NCBI GenBank assembly: GCA_045125245.1
Contig: JBGVNF010000015.1
Coordinates: 1-59,025, forward strand
Length of the DNA stretch: 59,025 nt
Source: SVEL01 sp045125245
GTDB lineage: Bacteria > Bacillota > Clostridia > Lachnospirales > Lachnospiraceae
Reading direction: 5' to 3'
A program made the position numbers and the translations under genes. This document shows positions 35,801 to 44,514 of this stretch, in pieces. The first letter of the stretch is position 1, and each line of letters begins with the position of its first letter. A model generated the notes under the pieces. The model saw only the letters and a program-made list of their open reading frames with translations, had not been told where the DNA came from and searched no databases.

Positions 35801-37248
35801 TTATCAGCGCACTTTTCTATCTCCTCGTTCACCTGCTTATTGCTCTCTCTATCCATATGGAGAAGATTTTCCTGCTTTTCTATCTCAGACTTTATATTAT
35901 CCTGACGCTTGTCCATCTCATCACAGACAATTGTAGCACATTCATTTATATCACTAAGAAGCTGACCCTTATCCTTCATACTGGCATCTATGAGCGATTT
36001 TAACTGGTCATGTTCTGTCTTATAGTATACATAATCATTGTAATCATTTATACTTTCCTTCAATGTAAGCTCTTCATTTGCAGTTTTTAATTCTATAGCT
36101 GCAAGCCCCTGCTCATTAATAAGCTTTTCTATCTCCTCTAAAAGACCAGCTACTTCCTTTTCCTTACCACTGATTTTTGCACTCTCAATAAGGCTTTCCA
36201 TAAGGTTTTTCTCCTCTAACAAAGCCTGCTCTCTCTCCGTATATAAAAGCTTATTATCCTCATCCTTAGTCATAAGGTTATTCAGATTATAGTAACACTT
36301 TAAAATATCTTTATGAATATCCTCTCTTCCAAAATATAACTGCTTAATAGACATTACTCTGGACGCAAAGCCATCAATGACCTGAATCTGTCTGTCATAG
36401 CTGTTGATATCTTCCTTCTTCTTAGAAAGCTCCAAAAGCTTATCCTTAATTCCCAAAAGAGTTGTGGTCATATGCTCATTTTCGCCCTCATTTTCAGTCT
36501 GGTTATTAAAGGATTTCTGTATAATCTCTTCAATGAGTAAATCCTCAACTACTTTTCTTGTGGTTTTATAATTCGTCTCAAAGTAGGTTCTAACATGACC
36601 TTCTGTCTTGTTTATTCCTCTGATAATCTCCCATTCACTCTCATAGAGACCATATCCTGCAATAAACCTCTGATAGTCACCTTTTCTTTCAAATATCTTT
36701 ATTTCTAAGCTTAAATCCTTCTTTTCTAACTCACGCAAATAGGCCTTTAATCCATTGTAAGTAATTCGTTCTTTTCCATTAGAAAGGGGAAGATTTTTGA
36801 TATCATTATCATTAAAATCTCTATAAAATATTACATAATTAAAATATTCTATAGCTGCATTTTCCTTAACATTTGCAGATACCTCAGCCTCTTCTGCCCC
36901 GTCCTTAAGACCTGTTTCATCCTTAGCCTTTCTAGCACAAAAACCTGTAAGCATATATTTATAATTGTTCTTTACATGCGGCTCACTAAGTCGCCACTCT
37001 ATAAGAGAATGTATAGTCTTACTTCCATCTGAAGTTCTAAAAAGCTTCTCTATAGGCTGTTTTTCATCCAAGGTACAATTAGGAATAAGATTCTGCAATA
37101 AAAGTAACATAAGCACACTTTTACCACCGCCATTTGCCAAATCATAAATTGTATTCTTACACGAAAAACGCATTAAGAAATCATCATAATACTGTGTACC
37201 AAAATTGTATTTTACGTTATTTACACGTACTCTATTAATATGTGGCAT
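32809..37248 (-). CDS. SMC/MukB-like ATPase, JetC-like
   Basis: 1479 aa. N-terminal ATPase half: YDLANGGGKSVLMLLLLQ (Walker A, Lys43). Then two long coiled-coil stretches separated by a non-coil hinge (about 640-790). C-terminal half: STGQSQGIYIQF (signature, about 1356-1367) and KVIFIDNPFGAA (Walker B, about 1389-1400), in which the catalytic Glu position is Asn. With the two upstream genes it reproduces the kleisin/winged-helix/SMC set of MukFEB, MksFEB and Wadjet JetABC. The start overlaps jetB-like by 14 bp; GGAG 8 nt upstream. No jetD follows. Confidence 0.85.
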   Translation of the reverse strand: MPHINRVRVNNVKYNFGTQYYDDFLMRFSCKNTIYDLANGGGKSVLMLLLLQNLIPNCTLDEKQPIEKLFRTSDGSKTIHSLIEWRLSEPHVKNNYKYMLTGFCARKAKDETGLKDGAEEAEVSANVKENAAIEYFNYVIFYRDFNDNDIKNLPLSNGKERITYNGLKAYLRELEKKDLSLEIKIFERKGDYQRFIAGYGLYESEWEIIRGINKTEGHVRTYFETNYKTTRKVVEDLLIEEIIQKSFNNQTENEGENEHMTTTLLGIKDKLLELSKKKEDINSYDRQIQVIDGFASRVMSIKQLYFGREDIHKDILKCYYNLNNLMTKDEDNKLLYTEREQALLEEKNLMESLIESAKISGKEKEVAGLLEEIEKLINEQGLAAIELKTANEELTLKESINDYNDYVYYKTEHDQLKSLIDASMKDKGQLLSDINECATIVCDEMDKRQDNIKSEIEKQENLLHMDRESNKQVNEEIEKCADNIAVLSYIVKETEREEAELNSIISGKKNDLGLYMVADIKGELSKNASMIRETSQLIEKNALDMETDNEKISRLTYELQSISATKTETSNSLSENIDKKTKLNEMEEKAEKLLEIYGNGAKEGLLEDIRIRSKEALLEEESLNGLLLQKKKYLEQLKTGSPVGMSEAMTTVMEYMERYHTGKVISGCDYLTGMEVSARKRLLEQVPVLPYSILVKKDYQSIMADGRLKDLDLGDYAVPIIALEALNGNSFVMDNRAMMFVMGDGNLFTDEKLMTKAMENTRADIDNISFRLERISKKAQILQQDYDFAKEYETIYRGQIEEVSEEFERLRFALRQIEADLEEKQKELVETEKHLVDLKEEKELLCGKLNELKEEKDNLNELAALMKKSDEVSGKHNEAVINLKKYTKDREDIISRFEARENQIAERVKQLAALRKQLEDNQNKLISYRKYYKEGVYPESRMTFDELEARLNGLIGAMERDNSDLKDKQKLMENYYIAMEKSLQAIDYKGLFVDDVKEQYEAMARREISKEELSELKDKIKAFKSKVDTLSINISKLKSSKDRLEGAIIHGKSAMEEKFGGYEPVVIDNGNYEGFIEEKKSLSVAIDAELCKVREVLSTLQKNEGKYAVLKKDITKIMDKAGIVPSQNNPDVDIILSEEEFEEITSKVVEKFDKFTKDIADKKSEFEYERGLLSDTLRKLGQEPLADEIKRSANMPGNVSQTEELIESLKDICKCLELEKERVGKSIDDMEKIKDNFENQCIQTCVNIKNELDRLPKQSKITMDEETISIINLSIPYIKEDQYKFKMSQYIDETTRTADEMKTETERIKYIRSRLSWKKLFSVIVTDMNAIKLNLYKRERIKEQSRYLKYEEAVGSTGQSQGIYIQFLIAIINYIASINSRDKDTGLRKVIFIDNPFGAAKDIYIWEPIFKLLKTNNVQLVVPARGVTPAITGRFDVNYILGQKLVDGRQQTVVVDYSSHVDNEQMDYSKLEFKQATLF

Positions 37249-37951
37249 CTTCCTTATCTCCTCTTAAAATCTCGTACAATCTTCCTTTGTAGCTCTCAAA
37301 ATAATTTTCCACTAAGGCCTTAAATTTTTCCTTAGGATAATATCTTCCTTCCGATTCTAACATCAATCCCTCCGATGTAAGGAAGTTAAATACAAGCTTT
37401 ACAAAACCTGCTTTTGAACCTCTAGAAGCTCTTACACTTACTTCTTCACCTGATACAACTGGCATATCCTCCCAGCAAAGCGCCAACTCCTTAAAGCTTC
37501 CTGCTTCCACTTCATCTACTGCAAGAACTGACAAATTGCTAATAATTCCTGCCAAGGTAGAATCTACACTCCCTATTATATCCTCCTGCTTAACATATTC
37601 TACGTATGTATAATTAGCTGAATCATTGTAAAATCTTGTAATTATATTGTAGATAATAAAATAGCATAGATACAATTCTCTGTTTAGCTTTACACCTATA
37701 GCCTTCTTTAGTTCTTCGTTTGTATAGCCAAAAGTCTTATTATTTTCTCCTGGACTAATGTACAATCCGTAATTATATTCAAATATATTAATATTCATTT
37801 TCTTTAACACAAGCTGAACCATATCATATACTTCGCTATTATTTTGATATTCCTGATACAAGCTAGCATTATCGCCCTTCTTCTCCACAGCTCGTCCCAT
37901 TATAAGTTCAGACACTATATCTAAAGCCTTCTCAAGATTTCTGTTTGTCAT
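37235..37951 (-). CDS. JetB/MukE-like winged-helix protein
   Basis: 238 aa, all-alpha/beta with the size and place of JetB/MksE/MukE, the dimer that bridges kleisin and DNA in MukBEF-like complexes. No catalytic motif. It includes RYYPKEKFKALVENYFESYKGRLYEIL near the end. ATG 37951 (AGAGGTG, 5 nt spacing) lies 10 bp after the JetA-like stop and is preferred to an upstream in-frame start at 37996. Function by operon context and size; sequence similarity not tested. Confidence 0.7.
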   Translation of the reverse strand: MTNRNLEKALDIVSELIMGRAVEKKGDNASLYQEYQNNSEVYDMVQLVLKKMNINIFEYNYGLYISPGENNKTFGYTNEELKKAIGVKLNRELYLCYFIIYNIITRFYNDSANYTYVEYVKQEDIIGSVDSTLAGIISNLSVLAVDEVEAGSFKELALCWEDMPVVSGEEVSVRASRGSKAGFVKLVFNFLTSEGLMLESEGRYYPKEKFKALVENYFESYKGRLYEILRGDKEDATY

Positions 37952-37961
37952 ATCACACCTC

Positions 37962-39482
37962 TTAAACTCTCTTGAAATATATATTTGATATTTCAAAAAT
38001 ATCCTTGATTACAACCTTATCTTCATTATCAAACGATAATTCAAAGGCTAAATCGCTCATTCCCTTGCTAGCTTCCTTTAAATCCGCTTCAAAGAATGTA
38101 TCCGTGTCTACAGCTACCTCATCTATATCATATCTCTTCTTCTGACACATATGTACCAGCATCGAGTAATAATCTCCATTACTATAAATACCGTCAAATA
38201 TACCTGCCAAATCGAAATTCAAGCTTCTTAAATCAAAACCTTCTCCCACCTGACATTTTGACAATTTTTCTAAAAGAACTCTTATAATTTCCACATAATT
38301 ATGACTAATTCTTTGTTCTTCCACTTCATCCTCATAAATATATGTGACTGTCTCCTTATTCTCTTTTATCTTTTCACCCTTTTCTTCTGCCGCTGGTTTT
38401 GCCATAAGCAGCTGGTCTATAAGACATAGTGAAAACTGTTTCTTTGTGTTAAGACTAAGAATCGGTGTAATCATATACTGAAGTGCCGTGCTGTCCCCAT
38501 CCTCCATCATGGTTCTCAAGGCATCTTTAAAATTAAAGCTTCTTCTAAGCTTAGCATATTTCGCACCTTCTATGATTTCATCAGCCTTTATCTGCAAATC
38601 TGTACATGCAGCCAATAATTCCGAATGTTTATTAACTGCTTTTTTAAGTTCCGCTTCAAGATAAAAAATCTCTCTTGCAGTCTCTTTTTTACCTGAATCC
38701 TCACCTTCGTAGCTTTCAATTCGCTTAACCGCTTCCTTTACAAGCTCCATGTTTTTAGCAAACAATTTTTGTTCATCTTCAAACCAACGCATACCTGTAT
38801 TTACAAAATCCTCATATGCCTTAGCTCCCTCAAAGACATCATAGCTTAATATATTCAAAACTTCATTTTTTCTAGCCTTAAGTCTTGATACCTCGCTATT
38901 TATTCTCTTTATTACCTCGATACCACCTCTAAAGTTGCTGGCAGCTATCATCTTTCCAAGAAGCACCTGTGCCACACTTATAGAGCTTTCATCCTTTATT
39001 TCCTTTGTATCCAGATAAAACTCTATAGCATCCGATGTAATATAATAGCATATTACATCCTCCTTAATTCTGCTATCGATAAGCTTCATTCTGACCGTCT
39101 TTCTCTTTTTATCTGCCGGGTCAAAATATGTATACGCAAACGGCTTTCCGTCGTTTTTTATTTTATCAAAAATATAGGAAGTCACTTCCGCTTCTTCCTC
39201 GCTATCAAGGGCTATGGCAAAGTCTCTTCTATATATGCCGTGCATAAAAGCCTTATACTCATCATAGGTTACATCCTTTTCTCTGAAGTTATTTTCCTCA
39301 ATAAAAAAGCGTAATACTGCCATCAAAATATAACCCATGTCAAGCTCCTCAAAACGTCCACCTGCAAACTGGGTGAATGCATTTTCTGTAAGCTTGAAAT
39401 ATGGATAATATTTCTTAATGTTCAGCATACGCTCACTATGATCTTGTATAATATCTCTTGTCAGAATAAATTCTTCTGCCAT
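37962..39482 (-). CDS. JetA-family (kleisin-like) protein
   Basis: 506 aa, matching the JetA/DUF5716 family of Wadjet-like SMC complexes: N-terminal FILTRDIIQDHSERMLNIKKYYPYFKLTENAFTQF, helical middle with coiled coil (about 195-310), and C-terminal winged-helix-like part (VVIKDIFEISNIYFKRV). ATG 39482 is chosen; a TTG at 39488 is less likely, and GGGG lies about 9 nt upstream. It starts only 33 bp after the recR stop, so it is probably transcribed with dnaX-ybaB-recR. Confidence 0.75.
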   Translation of the reverse strand: MAEEFILTRDIIQDHSERMLNIKKYYPYFKLTENAFTQFAGGRFEELDMGYILMAVLRFFIEENNFREKDVTYDEYKAFMHGIYRRDFAIALDSEEEAEVTSYIFDKIKNDGKPFAYTYFDPADKKRKTVRMKLIDSRIKEDVICYYITSDAIEFYLDTKEIKDESSISVAQVLLGKMIAASNFRGGIEVIKRINSEVSRLKARKNEVLNILSYDVFEGAKAYEDFVNTGMRWFEDEQKLFAKNMELVKEAVKRIESYEGEDSGKKETAREIFYLEAELKKAVNKHSELLAACTDLQIKADEIIEGAKYAKLRRSFNFKDALRTMMEDGDSTALQYMITPILSLNTKKQFSLCLIDQLLMAKPAAEEKGEKIKENKETVTYIYEDEVEEQRISHNYVEIIRVLLEKLSKCQVGEGFDLRSLNFDLAGIFDGIYSNGDYYSMLVHMCQKKRYDIDEVAVDTDTFFEADLKEASKGMSDLAFELSFDNEDKVVIKDIFEISNIYFKRV

Positions 39483-39515
39483 TTCCAATGGGCCCCTTTA
39501 CTGTATGTGCTTATG

Positions 39516-40112
39516 TTACAACTCCGTTCTGCCCTCTAAGGCACGAAGTAATGTTATCTCATCTATGTATTCCAAATCTCCACCCACAGGAACTCCACTA
39601 GCTATACGGCTAACCTTTATGCCTGTTGGTTTAATTAACTTAGAAATATATACGGCTGTGGCCTCGCCTTCCACAGAGGAATTTGTGGCAACTATAACCT
39701 CTTCCACATCACCACGAAGCCTCTCGATGAGCTCTTTCAACCTAATATCATTAGGTCCGATACCAAGCATAGGCGATATAGCACCATGCAATACATGATA
39801 TACACCATCAAACTTACCAGTTCTTTCGTAAGCTGCCATATCCCTTGTCTGCTCTACCACCATTATAACCTTGTGATTTCTTTTAGTACTCTCACATATA
39901 GGACAGTAATCCCTATCAGTAAGTGTCTGACAGTTCTTGCAATATCTTACATTGCTCTTAGCATCCACTATGGCATCCGCCAAGCTTTTTGCCTGCTCAA
40001 GGGGCATATTGATAACGTGAAACGCAAGTCTTCCCGCTGACTTTGCGCCAATACCGGGAAGCTTTGCAAACTCTTCTATTAACTTTGATATATGACTGCT
40101 ATAGTAATCCAT
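39516..40112 (-). CDS. recR: Recombination mediator RecR
   Basis: Acts with RecO/RecF to load RecA on gapped DNA. 198 aa: HhH (LPGIGAKSAGRLAFH), C4 zinc finger (CKNCQTLTDRDYCPIC), Toprim (VMVVEQTRDMAAYERTGKFDGVYHVLHGAISPMLGIGP). Start overlaps the ybaB stop by 1 bp. Confidence 0.97.
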   Translation of the reverse strand: MDYYSSHISKLIEEFAKLPGIGAKSAGRLAFHVINMPLEQAKSLADAIVDAKSNVRYCKNCQTLTDRDYCPICESTKRNHKVIMVVEQTRDMAAYERTGKFDGVYHVLHGAISPMLGIGPNDIRLKELIERLRGDVEEVIVATNSSVEGEATAVYISKLIKPTGIKVSRIASGVPVGGDLEYIDEITLLRALEGRTEL

Positions 40113-40471
40113 TAGAACGGAAATCCTCCACCTAATCCTCCTAAGCCACCTGTAATCTTAGCCATCTTTGCTTGTGAAATCTCTTCCATTTTACGAAGTG
40201 CCTCATTAGTAGCTGCTACAATTAAATCCTCAAGCATCTCTACATCATCTGGATCTACTGCTTCCTTATCAAGCTTAACTGATATAACCTCTTTCTTACC
40301 AGAAACTGTTACTGATACAGCACCACCACCTGCAGTAGCTGTTACTTCCTGCTCCTCAAGCTCCTTTGTAGTCTCTTCCATCTGCTTCTGCATCTTCTGA
40401 GCCTGCTTCATCAAATTGTTCATGTTTCCTGGCATACCCATGCCACCTGGAAATCCTCCTCTTTTTGCCAT
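40112..40471 (-). CDS. YbaB/EbfC nucleoid-associated protein
   Basis: DNA-binding nucleoid protein (119 aa) usually between dnaX and recR. Gly/Met-rich N-terminus (GGFPGGMGMPGNMNNLMKQAQKMQKQMEE) and VTVSGKKEVISVKLDKEAVDPDDVEMLEDLIVAATNEALRK core. ATG 40471 (GGAGG, 8 nt) starts immediately before the dnaX stop. Confidence 0.95.
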   Translation of the reverse strand: MAKRGGFPGGMGMPGNMNNLMKQAQKMQKQMEETTKELEEQEVTATAGGGAVSVTVSGKKEVISVKLDKEAVDPDDVEMLEDLIVAATNEALRKMEEISQAKMAKITGGLGGLGGGFPF

Positions 40472-40472
40472 T

Positions 40473-42041
40473 TTAAAAATCCTCCTCTTCAATCTCTTCA
40501 ATCATTATTTTTTTTCTTATTTCAACAAAGTGGTCCTGGAAATTTTCTCCTTGATTAAGAAGTCTTATATCCGTCTTAACCGCTTTCCCAATAACCTCTG
40601 AAATAGCATTTTCTATATCAATCACCGCATCCGGTCTATTTACTGCATCGTAATTAATCGGCTCGGTAAACACTATAGACAATTTATTGTCATTAGTAAC
40701 AGTAAGCTTACCCTCTCTAATACTATGTTTAATAAAAGGATTAAGCTTCGATATAATCTTGTCCCAGCTATTGACAGCTTCCTGTATCTCCTCTGTCACC
40801 GCTGGCTCCAATATCTTTTTTGGAGCTGGCTGTTCTGTCGCCATATTATTCTGTGAATCTGGCACATATATCTGCTGCACCGGTACGCCATTCTCCATCT
40901 TCTTTTCTAACTCTGTCAATCTTCCTATAAGAGAGCCCAAATCTTTCTCCATCGCAGGCTTAGTCATCTTAATCAATGCCACCTCCACAAGCACTCTCTT
41001 ACCTGTAGCAAACTTTATCTGATTGGTAAGCTCAGAAAGAATCCTTATATAACGCATAAGAGTTTCAAGCTCTACCATATTAGCCTCTTCCTTAAGTGCA
41101 CTCATTCTCTCCGCAGACATATCAAGCATCTCTTCGGCTGTATCCGAAGATTTCACCAGCATAAGATTTCTTAAATACCATGTAAAATCTGCCACAAACT
41201 GAGTTAAATCGCGGCCCATTATAATAATCTCTTCAAGCTTACCTATACATCCCAATGTATCTCCAGCCACTATCAGCCTTAACATTTGACTAAAGATTTC
41301 CACATCCACAGCCCCTAAAACTTCCAGCACATTTTCGTAAGTAAGCTTCTGGCCCATATAAAAAGAAATACACTGGTCAAGAAGACTTAAAGCATCTCTC
41401 ATACCTCCGTCTGCCACCTTAGCAATGTAAGTAAGCGCCTTATCTTCTACGTCCACGCCTTCTCTTTGTGCAAGTTCACGAAGTCTATCTGTAATAGTCG
41501 CTACCGTAATTCGCTTAAAATCATATCTCTGACACCTTGAAAGTATCGTAACTGGTATCTTATGAGCCTCTGTCGTAGCCAATATAAATATTACATACGA
41601 AGGCGGCTCCTCCAATGTCTTTAACAATGCATTGAAAGCTCCTATAGAAAGCATATGAACCTCGTCGATTATATACACTCTATATTTTCCCTCTGTAGGA
41701 GAATACTGTACCTCATCTCTAATCTCTCTGATATTATCTACACCATTATTCGATGCAGCATCAATCTCCACAACATTCATAGATGTTCCATTAGCTATAG
41801 ACTTACATGTGGCACACTCATTACATGGACCACCGTCCACCGGATGCTCACAATTAACTGCCTTAGCCAAAATCTTTGCAATTGTAGTCTTACCAGTTCC
41901 TCTAGTTCCGCAAAACAAATAGGCATGACCTATGCGGTCTGCCTTAATCTGATTCTTTAAGGTAGTTACTATATGCTCCTGTCCCTTAACCTCACCAAAT
42001 TCACCTGGTCTAAATTTTCTATAAAGCGCTGTGTACGACAT
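40473..42041 (-). CDS. dnaX: DNA polymerase III subunit gamma/tau
   Basis: Clamp-loader ATPase of the replisome (522 aa). Walker A GTRGTGKTT, zinc Cys set (CEHPVDGGPCNECATCKS), DEVHMLSIGAFNALLKTLEEPP, and sensor SRCQRYDF. The C-terminal region after about 380 is the variable tau part. ATG 42041 is chosen: GGAG lies 8 nt upstream and MSYTALYRKFRP is the family start. Confidence 0.96.
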   Translation of the reverse strand: MSYTALYRKFRPGEFGEVKGQEHIVTTLKNQIKADRIGHAYLFCGTRGTGKTTIAKILAKAVNCEHPVDGGPCNECATCKSIANGTSMNVVEIDAASNNGVDNIREIRDEVQYSPTEGKYRVYIIDEVHMLSIGAFNALLKTLEEPPSYVIFILATTEAHKIPVTILSRCQRYDFKRITVATITDRLRELAQREGVDVEDKALTYIAKVADGGMRDALSLLDQCISFYMGQKLTYENVLEVLGAVDVEIFSQMLRLIVAGDTLGCIGKLEEIIIMGRDLTQFVADFTWYLRNLMLVKSSDTAEEMLDMSAERMSALKEEANMVELETLMRYIRILSELTNQIKFATGKRVLVEVALIKMTKPAMEKDLGSLIGRLTELEKKMENGVPVQQIYVPDSQNNMATEQPAPKKILEPAVTEEIQEAVNSWDKIISKLNPFIKHSIREGKLTVTNDNKLSIVFTEPINYDAVNRPDAVIDIENAISEVIGKAVKTDIRLLNQGENFQDHFVEIRKKIMIEEIEEEDF

Positions 42042-42079
42042 CTTTATTCTCCATTTGCATTGACATTTATTCACACTAT

Positions 42080-42108
42080 AGTATACACCAAGACACACTT
42101 ATTCACAA
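42080..42108 (-). promoter_or_regulatory. Probable dnaX operon promoter
   Basis: Minus-strand TTGTGA, 17 nt, TATACT, about 40 nt before the dnaX start and 35 bp from the 458-bp palindrome. Confidence 0.55.
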
Positions 42109-42142
42109 GTAAAGTTTTATTATTCCTGCAAAACATAAAGTG

Positions 42143-42600
42143 CATAATTCTCATTATCAGAACATCATAAACGTTATGAGACGATTTTCTGCCTATAGTT
42201 TTGATTACTGCTACGAATATCCATCTACCTTTCACCGCTGTTACGATGAACCCGTGATTTGCTAAATGCCCCCTTGATACAAGTTTATTACTGTGTGATA
42301 TTTCCGATAAAACACAACATATAGCTAGGTGATGTTCGCAGGGCAATGGACAACAATTGCAGATTTTCGATACTGAAAATAGAAAATCGAAACGTTGTCC
42401 ATGTCCTGTGAACACCACTAGCTACGTTGTGTTTTTAACGGAAATACACACAGCCTTAGTATCAAGTGGGACATATAAGCAAATCATCGGAACCCTCGAG
42501 AGGCGGTGAAAAATAGATGGATACTTCGTACGCAGTCATATAAGTTAATGGCAGAAAATCGTCTCATAACGTTTATGAATTTCCGATAATGAGAATTATG
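42143..42600. repeat. Long palindromic element C (458 bp)
   Basis: One near-continuous imperfect palindrome: CATAATTCTCATTATC at 42143 is mirrored at 42600, and pairing continues through AAACGTTATGAGACGATTTT, TATCCATCT, TTTCACCGC, ACACAAC and GGACAAC blocks to a GATTTTC/GAAAATC apex near 42372. A GCTACGAATAT motif begins 67 nt from the left end. No target duplication is obvious. It lies between the lipoprotein terminator and the dnaX promoter. Confidence 0.9.
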
Positions 42601-42639
42601 AATATATATCCTTTGTGAATTGAAGTTACTTGAAACATA

Positions 42640-42666
42640 AAAAATCCCTCAAAGAGGGATTTTTTA
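42640..42666 (-). terminator. Terminator of the lipoprotein gene
   Basis: AAAAATCCCTC/GAGGGATTTTT stem with T run on either strand, 23 bp after the lipoprotein stop. Confidence 0.88.
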
Positions 42667-42688
42667 TAGGAAATTGTATTTATTTGAA

Positions 42689-43459
42689 TTAGTCTAACTT
42701 GATTTCTTCTGGAATCTCAATTGCCTTATCAGTCTTCTTGATATTATTCATCTTCATTGTACACTCTGAAACCTTAACACCTAATGCACCAAACATTTCA
42801 TCAAGCGCTTCTAAATCAAATACAAACTCTACATCTGTAATAGCCGCATCCTTTGTGTTATATGTAACGATAGCCTTTATGCTAAAGCCCTCCATATCAC
42901 CCATAAGCTCATCTGCATCCATTCCAACCTTATCAGCTGCAATCTCCATTGTCACAATAGCATTGTCGCCTTTAGTTTCAATCTTTGCATCCTTCTTGAT
43001 AGCTTCTACATCAAAATCGTCCATCTCATCCTCTGATGTTTCTACATCTTCAGCATCGTATTCTTCCACATCCCATTCCTCATCTAAAGATGTCTTTGTA
43101 GCAGAAATCAACGAACCATCTTCCTTTTTAATATCATATGACTCTTCTACTACTTCTTGGCTTTCCTTATCCATAATAGTCTTAGTTGTGGACTTTGTGT
43201 ATGTAACTCCATCGTATGAAACAGAAGTGCCTGCCATCTCCATAGTTACAGTCTGACCATTACCTTCCATCTTCATAGTCATATTAGAATCATATGAAAA
43301 ATCGCTGTCTTGCTCTTTTACAAACTCGCCAAAAGCTTCTACTACCTTTTCAACTGTTTCATTGCTTGACTTCGCATCAGATTTCTTATCACCACAAGCT
43401 GCCATACTAAATACCATTGTACTAGCTAATGCCAATGCTACTAATTTTTTAATCTTCAT
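42689..43459 (-). CDS. Lipoprotein of DUF6612-like type
   Basis: 256 aa. Signal peptide MKIKKLVALALASTMVFSMAAC with lipobox SMAAC. The outside part has alternating beta strands with acidic tracts (DVEEYDAEDVETSEDEMDDFD) and repeated TMKMEGNGQTVTMEM, typical of extracytoplasmic lipoproteins of unknown role. ATG 43459 is chosen over the first in-frame start at 43492 because the signal peptide begins there. Confidence 0.7.
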   Translation of the reverse strand: MKIKKLVALALASTMVFSMAACGDKKSDAKSSNETVEKVVEAFGEFVKEQDSDFSYDSNMTMKMEGNGQTVTMEMAGTSVSYDGVTYTKSTTKTIMDKESQEVVEESYDIKKEDGSLISATKTSLDEEWDVEEYDAEDVETSEDEMDDFDVEAIKKDAKIETKGDNAIVTMEIAADKVGMDADELMGDMEGFSIKAIVTYNTKDAAITDVEFVFDLEALDEMFGALGVKVSECTMKMNNIKKTDKAIEIPEEIKLD

Positions 43460-43535
43460 ATCTTTTATACCTGCCTTTGTTTTTTTGTGCAACGCACTTT
43501 TGATATTATACTACTCGCTTTCACTTTATGCAAGT

Positions 43536-43582
43536 AAATTATTACATCAGTAAATTGCCCGATATTCTAATGTAATAATTTT
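43536..43582. other. Hairpin in divergent upstream region
   Basis: AAATTATTACAT and ATGTAATAATTT form a 12-bp stem with a 22-nt loop between the divergent lipoprotein and XRE-like genes (gap 43460-43833). It could be an operator for the XRE-like regulator or a leader hairpin; the rest of the gap shows nothing. Confidence 0.4.
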
Positions 43583-43833
43583 GCCCTTTTTGTAATTCCG
43601 TTCAACCCGTTTTCCCTTTTTATTTACCCTGTAAGCTATCTTATTATTAATACTATACTCATTCCCATTCCTCCTAGAAAATATTAAGTTGTGCTCTCAA
43701 CTTGGTGTCATTATATATTAGAAGTCATTCCCAATAAAGGTAATAAAAAGCGAAATAAGCATATCTATTTTGCAAATCAGACGGAAATAGTTTATAATAT
43801 CTTTTATCAAAATTTAAATACGGGAGAATGGAA

Positions 43834-44331
43834 ATGGGAAGAAAGTCTACAAAAGAAAACAAAAATATATATCAGCTTAGCCGTGAAGATGCAGCTCTCA
43901 CACGTGAAGCCGCTGCTGATGCACTTGGCTTTATATCTGCTGATAGAATCGAAAAGATAGAAAGCGAAAAATCATTGCCGCATCCAGATGAGATACTTGC
44001 TATGGCAGATTGTTATAAAAAGCCGACGCTGTGCAATTATTACTGCTCTCACGAATGTCCTATAGGTCAGGAGTATGTCCCTGAAATTAAGGTAAAGGAC
44101 TTATCCCAAATCACTCTGGAAGTGCTTGCTGCGCTAAATACTCTCGATAAGGAAAAGAATCGTTTTATCGAAATCACTGTTGACGGTATCATTTCTGCTG
44201 ACGAAGTAAATGATTTCAAAAGAATAAATGACCATTTGTCAGAAATTTCAAAGACAGTCAGCTCTCTTCAACTATGGATACAGCAGGCTATGATAGACAA
44301 TAAAATTGCTGATATAGCTGACAATGATTAA
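43834..44331 (+). CDS. XRE-like HTH protein with Cys cluster
   Basis: 165 aa. N-terminal helix-turn-helix (IYQLSREDAALTREAAADALGFISADRIEKIESEKSLPHPDEILAMADCY), then CNYYCSHECPIGQ (four Cys region with a nearby Cys), and a C-terminal helical part (LEVLAALNTLDKEKNRFIEITVDGIISADEVNDFKRINDHLSEISKTVSSLQLWIQQA) likely to dimerise. ATG 43834 is preferred to ATG 43828: GGGAG is 8 nt away. The cysteines could bind a metal or Fe-S cluster; not shown. Alone on the plus strand, divergent from the lipoprotein. Confidence 0.7.
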   Translation: MGRKSTKENKNIYQLSREDAALTREAAADALGFISADRIEKIESEKSLPHPDEILAMADCYKKPTLCNYYCSHECPIGQEYVPEIKVKDLSQITLEVLAALNTLDKEKNRFIEITVDGIISADEVNDFKRINDHLSEISKTVSSLQLWIQQAMIDNKIADIADND

Positions 44332-44397
44332 AAACGATCTTTGTACATAAAAGACACATCTTATTCCTTTTTTATAGCAATTAATATATATTACAAA

Positions 44398-44475
44398 ATC
44401 CGCGAGTCTGTACGGAAGTCAACTATTTAGATTTCATCTAATCTTCACTTCTGTACAATCTCGCGGATATTTTTT
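44398..44475 (+). terminator. Long-stem terminator
   Basis: ATCCGCGAG/CTCGCGGAT with inner TGTAC/GTACA and a 40-nt AT-rich apex, followed by seven T residues. Ends the XRE-like gene; could also act for convergent serA. Confidence 0.8.
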
Positions 44476-44514
44476 TGATTATAAATTCGCTAAATAAAAT
44501 TATGAACAGTTCAA

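Noticed and set aside
42071..42418. Minus-strand open frame inside the 458-bp palindrome
   Set aside because: Amino-acid make-up is erratic and the sequence is dictated by the inverted arms; no ribosome site.
42143..42600. SRP RNA upstream of dnaX, as in some Firmicutes
   Set aside because: The conserved GGAAGCAGC-type SRP tetraloop region is not seen, and the element is a near-perfect symmetric palindrome instead.
43691..43960. Open frame overlapping the XRE-like gene start
   Set aside because: It lies in another frame over the promoter region, while the XRE frame has a good ribosome site and an HTH.
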